Shown here piece by piece: positions 31,980 to 39,200 of a stretch of 61,111 bases of DNA. Within the stretch, counting starts at the first letter, position 1, and each line of letters starts with the position of its first letter. Under the pieces are notes generated by a model. It ran no database searches. It saw nothing but the letters and a program-made list of their open reading frames with translations, and was not told the DNA's origin. This stretch comes from a virus, in the IMG/VR virus record IMGVR_UViG_3300042444_000090, positions 1 to 61,111 of that record; one strand, written 5' to 3'. The position numbers and the translations under genes are program-made.

Positions 31980-32720
31980 TCAGTTGACGAAGTGCTGAGT
32001 GAGATCCCACAGCTTCTGGTTTACCACAACGTCAGCGGCGGGAGACGTGATGCGGCGAACCCCGCTCCAGCGATCTCCGCGAATCAGCGTTTCTTGGACG
32101 CGATTGTAGACGTTCCACAGGTTGCCGTCCGAATCAGCGTTGCGGCGAACCTTGTTCAAGGCGTTGTAGTGATCCTGAGTAGGCTCATCCCAACGCAGCT
32201 TGGCCGCTTCCATGACGTACGTCATCTCGACGAGCGGATGCAGATTGGTGCTTCGCATGGCCTTGACGGCTTCCAGCATCTCAGGCGAGCGCTGAGCCAT
32301 TCCGACAACGGCTTCCTGCACGTTCTCGACATTGGCAAGGCGATGAATGACGCGAGTCTGGAACAGCGACGATCCAGCGATGAGGCCATTGCTGCAGACG
32401 AAACGGAACCACCCAAGCGCAATGCGGAGAGAGGATTTTCCGTCATGGCTGTTGATTATGACAATCTCAGGATGCCCCTCGTCACCGACAACGGGCATGA
32501 TGTCTTTGTGCGTAAGACGCACAAGGTGCTTTTGGAATCCGCGAGTCTCGGCGCTGTTAGCGCGGCAGATCTCGACTTTGCGCGGAACGAATCCGTGCGG
32601 CTCCAAGTGGCTGATGATGTCGCGAGTCGATACGAATCCGTACTTGTCGCTTGTGGTCTTGGCAGCGTGACTTGCCTCAAGAGGAGTCAGTGCTGTGTTG
32701 TAGTCTAGGTTGCTAATCAT
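31980..32720 (-). CDS. DUF932-family protein
   Basis: 246 residues. FQKHLVRLTHKDIMPVVGDE, IVIINSHDGKSSLRIALGWF and RFVCSNGLIAGSS are the ordered signature of DUF932, common on phages and plasmids. NSHDG and CSNG are its most conserved points. Function is not established; many relatives are strongly expressed early genes. It has its own promoter (32769-32797) and SD-less leader, and a strong hairpin follows it. Confidence 0.75.
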   Translation of the reverse strand: MISNLDYNTALTPLEASHAAKTTSDKYGFVSTRDIISHLEPHGFVPRKVEICRANSAETRGFQKHLVRLTHKDIMPVVGDEGHPEIVIINSHDGKSSLRIALGWFRFVCSNGLIAGSSLFQTRVIHRLANVENVQEAVVGMAQRSPEMLEAVKAMRSTNLHPLVEMTYVMEAAKLRWDEPTQDHYNALNKVRRNADSDGNLWNVYNRVQETLIRGDRWSGVRRITSPAADVVVNQKLWDLTQHFVN

Positions 32721-32768
32721 GGTTGTATGTATGGTTTGTTGTTAGGTGCTCCTTAATGGAGCATGGGC

Positions 32769-32797
32769 AGTATTGCCCACGCGCACTTGATGCACAA
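32769..32797 (-). promoter_or_regulatory. Early promoter B (TTGTGC-N17-AATACT)
   Basis: Sense strand TTGTGC (32792-32797), 17 bp, AATACT (32769-32774), with TGGGC before the -10 as in the sister promoters. Expected start near 32762, about 42 bases before ATG 32720. The leader holds a small GCTCC/GGAGC hairpin, then ACCATACATACAACC before the ATG. Upstream is the shared 16-mer at 32827-32842. Confidence 0.6.
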
Positions 32798-32826
32798 GGG
32801 TTTTTTCAAAGTTTTTTTCAAGGCCC

Positions 32827-32842
32827 ATTTTACTCTGTTGAA
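32827..32842 (-). repeat. Shared 16-mer upstream of promoters B and E, copy 1
   Basis: Sense TTCAACAGAGTAAAAT; the second copy at 34839-34854 reads TTTAACAGAGTAAAAT. They lie 29 and 17 bases upstream of the respective -35 elements. This copy overlaps no gene. A binding site for a regulator or an UP-like element is possible. Confidence 0.45.
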
Positions 32843-32853
32843 AGCCCGTGAAC

Positions 32854-33117
32854 TCATGGGTTTACCAGCAGCGAGGGAATGGGGTTCACCTCAACCTCGG
32901 AGAAGTCGAGTCCTTCAATGATGTTCGATGCTGCGGCCTCTTCTGCATCACGAACCCACTGCTCAAGGGACTGATGATTAATGCGGCAGACGTTGACGTT
33001 GCACCCCATCTGGTAATCGGTGGCTTTTGCAATGAAGTAAAAGTATCCGTCACCGTTCCCGTGAACAATGAGGCCAGTGTGCTCAATGGCTTTGTTGATG
33101 CGTTTAATCGTTAGCAT
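32854..33117 (-). CDS. Hypothetical 87-aa early protein
   Basis: From ATG 33117 (MLTIKRINKAIEHTGL), chosen because the typical AC-rich early leader (CAACAACCAATACATCATC) ends there. Contains a beta-like DGYFYFIAK strand and an acidic helical second half. This looks like the short phage proteins with an E-H-x-G-L start encoded near DUF932 genes. Function unknown. Confidence 0.55.
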   Translation of the reverse strand: MLTIKRINKAIEHTGLIVHGNGDGYFYFIAKATDYQMGCNVNVCRINHQSLEQWVRDAEEAAASNIIEGLDFSEVEVNPIPSLLVNP

Positions 33118-33161
33118 GATGATGTATTGGTTGTTGTGGCTCGCCATTGGCGCTCCATACC

Positions 33162-33181
33162 GCCCCCGCCGTAGCGGGGGC
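33162..33181 (-). terminator. UACG-capped hairpin after the 230-aa gene
   Basis: Sense strand GCCCCCGC, TACG, GCGGGGGC: a perfect 8-bp stem closed by a UNCG-class tetraloop, 10 bases past the stop at 33192. No U-tract. Same style as the hairpins at 31946 and 7974. Confidence 0.55.
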
Positions 33182-33191
33182 AGGAGGAACG

Positions 33192-33884
33192 TCAGTGTGC
33201 CAATTCAGCCCAATCCTCGTTACTGCAGCCCCAATCCTTGAAGTCATCGCACCCGTCGAATCCTTCGTTGTAGGCCATTGCCTCTTTGGAGGTGAGTCTG
33301 GTGATCTCGTCGCCTTCGTAGGACGCACCGACATAGAAGTGCGGGTTCTTGCTGCGTCCGTAGTATGCATCGGAGTGACCCCTGTCCCAAGGGCTTCCGT
33401 GCTCACGATCCAGACGCTCAGGAACGCCTCGCTCAGCGACCATCTCGGCATCGTGCTTATCGATGGCATTAAGGATTTTCGCCTTCGCGGTTTCAAAGCC
33501 CGGCTCAGAAATAACCTCGGCGCGGCCTGCGCTTGCAGCGTAAAGCGCCTCGCGCTTTGCGTTTAATTCCTCCTGCACGTTAATGCGGTCAGCGGGATAG
33601 ATGATCTTGCCTTCAAACTCCATCTGGTTTTTCTCGGACTGAGTTTGGAACGAGGCGTCAACCTCCTGCCACTCGGCAGGAAATTCTTTGTAGCCAATGC
33701 TGTTGGAGCAACGGGCGGCGACATAAGCCACTGCGTCTTGAATGCGCTGCAGGCCCGTGACGATGTAGTCGTTGCCGCCTTTGAATTTCCAGTAGGCGTT
33801 GCCGTTGATGAAGCGCCCGTCTTTGTCGTGCGCTCCATAGTTTTCGATGGTCTGAGTTTGGATGTAGAACGTAGGTGTATTCAT
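33192..33884 (-). CDS. Hypothetical 230-aa early protein
   Basis: From ATG 33884, which follows the leader ending CCATACATACATCA; longer in-frame starts would run through the promoter into the AbrB-like gene. The N-terminal half is beta-rich (DGRFINGNAYWKFKGGNDYI), the middle helical. The C-terminus has GSPWDRGHSDAYYGR, a motif seen in several small phage proteins of unknown role (D-x-G-x2-D-AYYGR). No enzyme signature. Confidence 0.6.
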   Translation of the reverse strand: MNTPTFYIQTQTIENYGAHDKDGRFINGNAYWKFKGGNDYIVTGLQRIQDAVAYVAARCSNSIGYKEFPAEWQEVDASFQTQSEKNQMEFEGKIIYPADRINVQEELNAKREALYAASAGRAEVISEPGFETAKAKILNAIDKHDAEMVAERGVPERLDREHGSPWDRGHSDAYYGRSKNPHFYVGASYEGDEITRLTSKEAMAYNEGFDGCDDFKDWGCSNEDWAELAH

Positions 33885-33918
33885 TGATGTATGTATGGTT
33901 GATGTTTGAGTTAATGCT

Positions 33919-34218
33919 CTATTGAGCGTGATCAATATGGGGTGTTTCCCCCATGCCGTCAAGGGGTTTTTTTGGGGCGATATAGCGCCACATGAAGCCA
34001 ATGGTTTCTCCGCCTTCCACGATGGTTTCAAAGACGTGATTGCGGCTAGGAGCCTTGCCGATAGGCGTCAGGACGATCTCTGTGCCTCCAAAAGCGGGGC
34101 GGGTGGTGACTAAGCACTCAGAGCCTTCCCCCAGCTTCAAACGCTTCCTGAAGGCTTTAGGAACCACCACTTGGCCCTTGGTGCTGAACTTTACCTTCTT
34201 GAGCGGGAGGGGCTTCAT
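33919..34218 (-). CDS. SpoVT/AbrB-like DNA-binding regulator
   Basis: 99 residues from ATG 34218, overlapping the upstream stop (ATGA). KKVKFSTKGQVVVPKAFRKR (residues 6-25) is the swapped-hairpin AbrB fold: beta-strand, TKGQVVVPK turn, then the basic helix. The second half is unlike AbrB C-termini and may mediate oligomerisation. Its 3' end contains promoter D. Such proteins are transition-state or antitoxin-type regulators; here it probably tunes early promoters. No toxin partner is evident. Confidence 0.7.
   Translation of the reverse strand: MKPLPLKKVKFSTKGQVVVPKAFRKRLKLGEGSECLVTTRPAFGGTEIVLTPIGKAPSRNHVFETIVEGGETIGFMWRYIAPKKPLDGMGETPHIDHAQ
33934..33962 (-). promoter_or_regulatory. Early promoter D (TTGACG-N17-CATATT)
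   Basis: Sense TTGACG (33957-33962), 17 bp, CATATT (33934-33939), inside the last codons of the AbrB-like gene. Start expected near 33927, about 43 bases before ATG 33884. The spacer contains GGGGGAAACACCCC, an inverted repeat that could serve as an operator. The leader has a GCTC/GAGC hairpin then CATCAACCATACATACATCA. Confidence 0.6.
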
Positions 34219-34784
34219 TTGGCCCCTCCCTTCATCTTGCGTGTCGGCCACTGGTTGAAGACCTTGCCCAAGCAAGACACGTTCAGGATCTGCTGCGTCC
34301 TCCATTGCTCCGTGCCGCTGTTCTTCTCAACGGTCAGGATGCTGTAGTCCCACAGGTGACCGACAACGCTGGCACTGACCACGCCCTCGCCAACTTTGGA
34401 AGTCAGCTTGACAACGTATGCGTCAAACGATGCGCCAGCGTCTTTGCGGACTTGCTCAATCTCACGGGCATAACCCGCCTCGCTGATGCGAACCAACTCA
34501 GGAGCACCATAGGGACGGCATCCAAACTTGTTTTTATTGGACGCTTCGGTGATGCGCTGGATCTGAGCGCGGAACTTCGACTTGTAGACGTAGGAAGCGC
34601 GACTGTCGCGCATACCATTCGGACGGGGAGCAGCCTTGTTGATGTCATAACCGTGCTCAGCGAGCAGCGGCTTGATTGTGTTCTCGACGTAGTTGATGAA
34701 CGCTTTTTCAGCGCGATCAACGCACTCGGTTTTCTGCGGCTCAATGGCAGCAGCTATCGGGTTGGTATGTATTGATGTATTCAT
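34215..34784 (-). CDS. Hypothetical early protein, first gene after promoter E
   Basis: 189 residues from ATG 34784. N-terminal helices (DRAEKAFINYVENTIKPLLA), a basic middle (RASYVYKSKFRAQIQRIT), then beta-like C-terminal strands. The ATG is only 9 bases downstream of the -10 of promoter E, so the mRNA would be leaderless or nearly so; the first codons (AATACATCAATACATACC) look like the untranslated leader of the sister genes. Function unknown. Confidence 0.6.
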   Translation of the reverse strand: MNTSIHTNPIAAAIEPQKTECVDRAEKAFINYVENTIKPLLAEHGYDINKAAPRPNGMRDSRASYVYKSKFRAQIQRITEASNKNKFGCRPYGAPELVRISEAGYAREIEQVRKDAGASFDAYVVKLTSKVGEGVVSASVVGHLWDYSILTVEKNSGTEQWRTQQILNVSCLGKVFNQWPTRKMKGGAK

Positions 34785-34792
34785 CAGGTAGG

Positions 34793-34821
34793 AGTATTGC
34801 CCATCCCCTGCCTGCGGTCAA
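34793..34821 (-). promoter_or_regulatory. Early promoter E (TTGACC-N17-AATACT)
   Basis: Sense TTGACC (34816-34821), 17 bp, AATACT (34793-34798), preceded by ATGGGC. It is the first promoter after the terminator at 34867 and should start the early operon. The shared 16-mer TTTAACAGAGTAAAAT (34839-34854) lies 17 bases upstream of the -35. Confidence 0.65.
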
Positions 34822-34838
34822 TATCTATTCTTAAAGAA

Positions 34839-34854
34839 ATTTTACTCTGTTAAA
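34839..34854 (-). repeat. Shared 16-mer upstream of promoters B and E, copy 2
   Basis: Sense TTTAACAGAGTAAAAT, differing at one base from 32827-32842. Placed between the terminator and promoter E, so it is outside any gene. Confidence 0.45.
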
Positions 34855-34866
34855 TGCCGATTTTGG

Positions 34867-34901
34867 CAAAAAATTGGGGGAGAGACTTTCGCCTCTCCCC
34901 C
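34867..34901 (-). terminator. Rho-independent terminator ending the late transcript
   Basis: Sense GGGGGAGAG, 8-base loop, CTCTCCCCC, then AATTTTTTG: a 9-bp GC-rich stem followed by six T. It lies 41 bases past the stop of the 92-aa gene and separates the late region from the early promoters. It is the only classic intrinsic terminator I found in the window. Confidence 0.85.
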
Positions 34902-34941
34902 TTTGCGCCTCACCAGCGCAATGCCCAATTGCCCGTGCTTA

Positions 34942-35220
34942 TTAAGCGTCAGGCTGCACTACTTGCAAGTCTGGATTTGCGTTCTCCTCGCTCGCCTGCT
35001 GAGCCTGCTCGTCGGTTTGCTCGGCAGCGCCCTTCGCGTTTATCTTTTCAAGCAACGCCACAGCGACCATCAAGCGCATGGAATGCAGCTTGGTCTGCAG
35101 CAGAATGTCTTGAAAGACTGCTTCAGGGGTTATTTCGTCCATGTTGATTTGTCCCAAAACAGCTTGGACAAGCTGATCTGGCGTTTGTGGCTGTTCGTTG
35201 GTTTGGTTTTCTTCGCTCAT
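34942..35220 (-). CDS. Hypothetical 92-aa acidic protein, last gene before terminator
   Basis: Gln/Glu/Asp-rich, helical in the middle (FQDILLQTKLHSMRLMVAVA), with disordered ends (QQASEENANPDLQ). Its start overlaps the previous stop (ATGA), and both this and the next protein start MSEE. No family recognised; possibly a small virion or chaperone-like protein. Confidence 0.5.
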   Translation of the reverse strand: MSEENQTNEQPQTPDQLVQAVLGQINMDEITPEAVFQDILLQTKLHSMRLMVAVALLEKINAKGAAEQTDEQAQQASEENANPDLQVVQPDA

Positions 35221-35486
35221 GTTTCGGGGTTTTCTTGTTCAGAAGGTGCTGGCTCAGAAGGTGCTGGCTCAGAAATTTCTTGAACAATGTTTGACTGAGA
35301 AGCTGCCTGAACCCCCTGCGCTATCATGTTACGAGAGTATTCGCGCAAACGCTTGCTTCTTTCCTGCATCTCAACAAACTCTTTACGCATTCCTTCATGG
35401 AGCGCCTCAAGTTCTTCTGGAGGAACAGGTGTGGGTGCTGGAATTTCTTCTAGCGGTATTTGTTGGAACGGAATTTCTTCGCTCAT
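35217..35486 (-). CDS. Hypothetical 89-aa Pro/Glu-rich protein
   Basis: Starts MSEEIPFQQIPLEEIPAPTP, with a central charged helix and a repeated EPAPSEPAPSE near the end encoded by a 15-base tandem repeat (35241-35270). The low-complexity ends suggest a flexible linker or partner-binding protein. AT-rich leader, no clear Shine-Dalgarno site. Confidence 0.5.
   Translation of the reverse strand: MSEEIPFQQIPLEEIPAPTPVPPEELEALHEGMRKEFVEMQERSKRLREYSRNMIAQGVQAASQSNIVQEISEPAPSEPAPSEQENPET
35241..35270. repeat. 15-base tandem repeat, two copies
   Basis: AGAAGGTGCTGGCTC occurs twice back to back (35241-35255, 35256-35270), then partly again. It encodes repeated PAPSE units in the 89-aa protein, probably by replication slippage. 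Confidence 0.8.
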
Positions 35487-35497
35487 AATGTTAGTGT

Positions 35498-35761
35498 TTA
35501 TTTTTCTAGGGAATCTCGCTCAACAAGCATCGCCGTAGCCAATTCATACGCTTTGCGGGATACAGCTTCATCCGAATAGCCGTCCTTGAAAATACCAGCA
35601 AGCAAGCCCTGCATTGCCATTCCCGCGAGCCAATCGCGGATAGCCATGCCACTGTTCGGCCTGATAGCTGGAATTTTCCCGTCTCCCGCGAAAGCGTTGA
35701 CAGGGAATGCTGGATGGTTGTTAAGACGAGCCATATCTATTGATGTAGTTGATGCGTTCAT
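35498..35761 (-). CDS. Small conserved phage protein (GMAIRDWLAGMAMQGLL type)
   Basis: 87 residues. GMAIRDWLAGMAMQGLLAG (about 38-56) followed by a SRKAYELATAMLVERDSLEK-like end is a widespread motif of short phage proteins of unknown function. The leader ATAAATAAATTT directly precedes the ATG. Confidence 0.65.
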   Translation of the reverse strand: MNASTTSIDMARLNNHPAFPVNAFAGDGKIPAIRPNSGMAIRDWLAGMAMQGLLAGIFKDGYSDEAVSRKAYELATAMLVERDSLEK

Positions 35762-35815
35762 AAATTTATTTATAGGTTTTGACGCTATGCTTTTTAAGGC
35801 ATTAGCGCAAGAAAA

Positions 35816-35889
35816 TAGCGGGGAGAGGATTTGAACCTCTGACCTTCAGGTTATGGGCCTGACGAGCTACCAGACTGCTCCACCCCGCA
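35816..35889 (-). tRNA. tRNA-Met (CAT), initiator-like
   Basis: A 74-base cloverleaf. It has a 6-bp GC-rich acceptor stem with an unpaired position 1:72 (T opposite T), D-stem GAGC/GCTC giving A11:U24, anticodon stem TCAGG/CCTGA around CCCATAA (anticodon CAT), and TpsiC stem AGAGG/CCTCT with loop TTCAAAT. The 1:72 mismatch and A11:U24 are initiator (fMet) hallmarks; two of the three initiator G-C pairs next to the anticodon loop are kept and the third is A:U. CCA is not encoded. It lies between the giant virion gene block and the small genes before the terminator. Confidence 0.88.
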
Positions 35890-35895
35890 AAGTTG

Positions 35896-36045
35896 TTATT
35901 TAGCGCGTTTTCTTGCAGCTTTCTTTGCTTCACGTTGTACCGAATAGGCAATAGCAAGAGCCTGTTTCTTGGGCTTTCCTGACTTCAGTTCAGCCTTGAG
36001 ATTTCGGGTGAAGCAGTTCTGCGAGGCGCATTTTCGGATAGGCAT
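35896..36045 (-). CDS. Small basic conserved protein (DUF6496-like)
   Basis: 49 residues. SGKPKKQALAIAYSVQREAK is the recurring core of tiny phage/bacterial proteins of the DUF6496 type; ends in a Lys/Arg run. Two early Cys (CASQNC) are extra. Function unknown, nucleic-acid binding likely from charge. Confidence 0.6.
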   Translation of the reverse strand: MPIRKCASQNCFTRNLKAELKSGKPKKQALAIAYSVQREAKKAARKRAK

Positions 36046-36046
36046 A

Positions 36047-36229
36047 TTAAACCTCCACACCTACGGCTTCTGCCAGTTTATCGATGTTCCCGTTGTCTAG
36101 CTCGTAGGCCAAAGTAGTGACCTCGGTTTCATCGGTTGTTTTCGGATCGTAATAGATCTCGCCGCCATTGTACGGGACTGCCTCCCAACCATCGGGTTTC
36201 TCGTCCCATTCTGAAAGCAGGATGTCCAT
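36047..36229 (-). CDS. Hypothetical 60-aa acidic protein
   Basis: Starts MDILLSEWDEKPDGWEAVPY; acidic, with a possible small beta domain. The ATG overlaps the TAA of the giant gene by one base, so it is probably translated by re-initiation. It has no recognised family. Confidence 0.45.
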   Translation of the reverse strand: MDILLSEWDEKPDGWEAVPYNGGEIYYDPKTTDETEVTTLAYELDNGNIDKLAEAVGVEV

Positions 36230-39200
36230 TAAGGTATCTTAATCTCTGGAAGAGGGGTTTTCAACATCGAACCTACAACGTCATTGTCGCTTACAGCCTT
36301 CCCCTTTTTGGCATTGGCTACAAGCGTTTTATGCTGTTTTTCGTATTTCGGGAACAGCTTCCTAAGATGTGTCGGAGTTTTAATCAGGAAGTTGTTGCCA
36401 TTGGCAGGGCCAATCATCATCCACGGGTAGGAAGGATGGATCTTAAAGTTGGGTTTCTTCAAAAACGCATCTCGCATCTTCTTCTCCGCTGGAGTCATGG
36501 CCGCTTCCTGCTTTGGATTGTTGCCAAAGTATAGAGCAAAAGCCTCAGGATTTGAAGATAGCTGAATTACGGCCACGGCTTGCCCCGTTGTGGCATTGAT
36601 CATGTCTTCAGAATTCTGCAAGGCATTCACTACATTGGGAAGATCGGGAATACCAGAAACTGACTTAGTCGCTTCTCCTCTTGCCGTAAATGAGTAGCCC
36701 AAAAATTCTTGCAGGAAGTTTTTGTTCGATCCCAACTTCAATAAGCGCTTAAACCATGCTTTATTTTTATGCGCGTTGTATACCTTGAGCGCTTCTTTTT
36801 TGGCAGTAGCCATTAGTTTGGGATCATTCTTAGCAACGCGATTCTTGATCGGAGTTAGCGCCCTGTTGAATGCAATGATTGCGTCTTCTTCAGGCGTATT
36901 CTCAGGAGCGGGAATCGGCTTTTCTCCCTTTGCTGCGCGTATCCTGTTCTTCGCCCCGCGCCTTGTAGCGGCTTTGATCTTTTGCGCCCTTAGGTTTCCA
37001 ATCTCCAAAAGGACATGAGCCAGATCTTTTACCCAAGGCTCCAGTTTCCCTGCCTTGTCAAAGGCATCAACTTCTTTGATGTAATCAGTCCCGAAAGCAA
37101 TGTTGGATCGGTGAGCATCATCCGCCATGATTTGCACGATGTGGTATCCATCGTCTACGTAGGGTAGCCTGTTACGCATTGCATTCACTGGCGCAAGCCC
37201 AAGGTTGCCCCAAACGATCTTATATAGAACGCCATCTGGCCCCATTACGGTTTCCTGATTGGACTTGAGGAATTCGTGCATCGGCCCACCCATGTCCTTG
37301 CCAAGGGTGTGATGCCTGTCTGCCTGCACCATCCCAACGCGCTTGCCGCTGATGTCGCTCAGATCTTTGACAACAGGATTAACTACGCGAGTAGGATCTA
37401 TTTTTACAAGGATCTCAGTTCCAGTATCGTCAATCAGGGAAGCGTAGAAAAATCCACGGGCAGGAACCTTCTTCGGAAGTTTGACTACTCCTGTCTTTGT
37501 AATTGTGAAGTCAGCAACTGGAGGATTTTTGCGCTTTGGAAGCATTAAAGGCATTTCCCCTTCTTCAGGCGGCTCAATCTGGCGCGAGATAAATCCGCCG
37601 CCTTCCATTTCGGTCACGTCATTGAACTCAGGGTTCAGCATTTCCGCTATTGCTTTTGCTTCGTCACGTTCTGCCTGTTCCTGTGTTTTTCCCATCGTGC
37701 GTTGATACAGCAGATCCATTGTCTCAGGTTGGATGTCTACAAAGTCAGACAGCACTTCGGCAGCATTGAGAACATCGTTGTTTGCTGAATAGCCGGGGTT
37801 GTATCCTTCTGGAAATGTTCCTGCAGGAGGATGCACTGCGGACATAACATTCGATATATCGACCAATACATCGTCTATTGGCCGCTCCATTCCTTTCGGA
37901 AAGTTCTTTTTCAAGACGTTAAACGGATCGACACGGGAGTCTGTTTTCTTATCCAAGGCAACAATGTCAGGAAGCGATGCGGCAAGATCTGAAAACAGAT
38001 CCATCATATAGCTCATTGCTGTCTTGTTTAGTTCAATGGACTTTGTCAATTCAGCCGATCTTTCTTCGGCATATGGCATTGGAATTTCTCCGCGATTAAG
38101 TTTTTCCAGAAAGTTCTTGTATATACGTTGCAATGTGGACGGCTCAAAATCGTCCAATATTCTGCGAGCAATCGTTGTCAGGTGGAAAGACCTGTCGAAA
38201 CCACCAGAAAATCCTCCACCAAGCGGAGTGTTTACTAAGTCCATAGCATCTATCTCAAAACGATCTTTTCGGAGCAACACGTCATCTTCAGGAAGATCGG
38301 GATCTCTTTCGTAGCGCCTGCTCGGCATGAATTCAGGCTGCGGCCCCGCGCTCGGATCATTTTCGTCTGTCAGACGATCAATTGAATCGACCCACTCAAT
38401 CCATTGCTGCTCGCCATAGCGGCTCTTCATCAGGCTCACAATGGCTTCCTTATTATAGCCGTATTCGATAGCTTTTGTGCCGTTGGCAAAGTTAATGACC
38501 CATCGGGTATTCAAAGAATCGTCCAATAGGCGCTTGCTAGACGGAAGCGTATCAAAATAGGCAGGAGTCGCCTCTTGGCGCATTTCTTCTGCATCTACTT
38601 GCTCTTCTAATGATGGAATAAGCGACTCAAAGCCATTGATACGGAGGGTATTTTCCCAAGCGCCAGCCTTATATTTCGGCCTGTCGGTTCCAACAATGGG
38701 GATTTGAATTTCTTCAAACTGAGCCATTGGCAGATTGTTTTTTTCAAACATCGCCTGCAATTCGGCCTGTGCCTGCTCAAATGTCTTTAGTGGCGGCGGC
38801 ATTAGCAATTTTGAGTCTATTGCCGTATCACCCTCAAAATATAGCTCAGGAGAGAATGCCCCCGTGCCGTCAGCGCCGGGTACAATTCGGATTCTGGCAA
38901 GCCAACTGCCCTTCTTGTCGTTTAGCTCTCCACTGAATCGGACAAATGAAGACGGCTCGCGCTGCGGCATAAACTGAGGCTGGCCCTCTTGTTCAATGCG
39001 AGCAACGGCTTCTGGAGAAAGATCAACTCTCCACATTGGAACAATGCCCTCAATTAGCTGTTTTTGAAAATCTAAAGCCTCTTCAACGGTGTCAAAGCGA
39101 GGACTGATCGGCTTCATGCTATCGTCTCGACTAACCCAAAACTGCTTGTTCGTCTTATTCCATTCGCTTCTGAGTCTAGTGTCAGTAGCCTGCATTCCAT

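Noticed and set aside
34785-34941. Possible short gene between the terminator and promoter E
   Set aside because: Only the terminator, the shared 16-mer and promoter E are seen; no frame with a plausible start exceeds a few codons.
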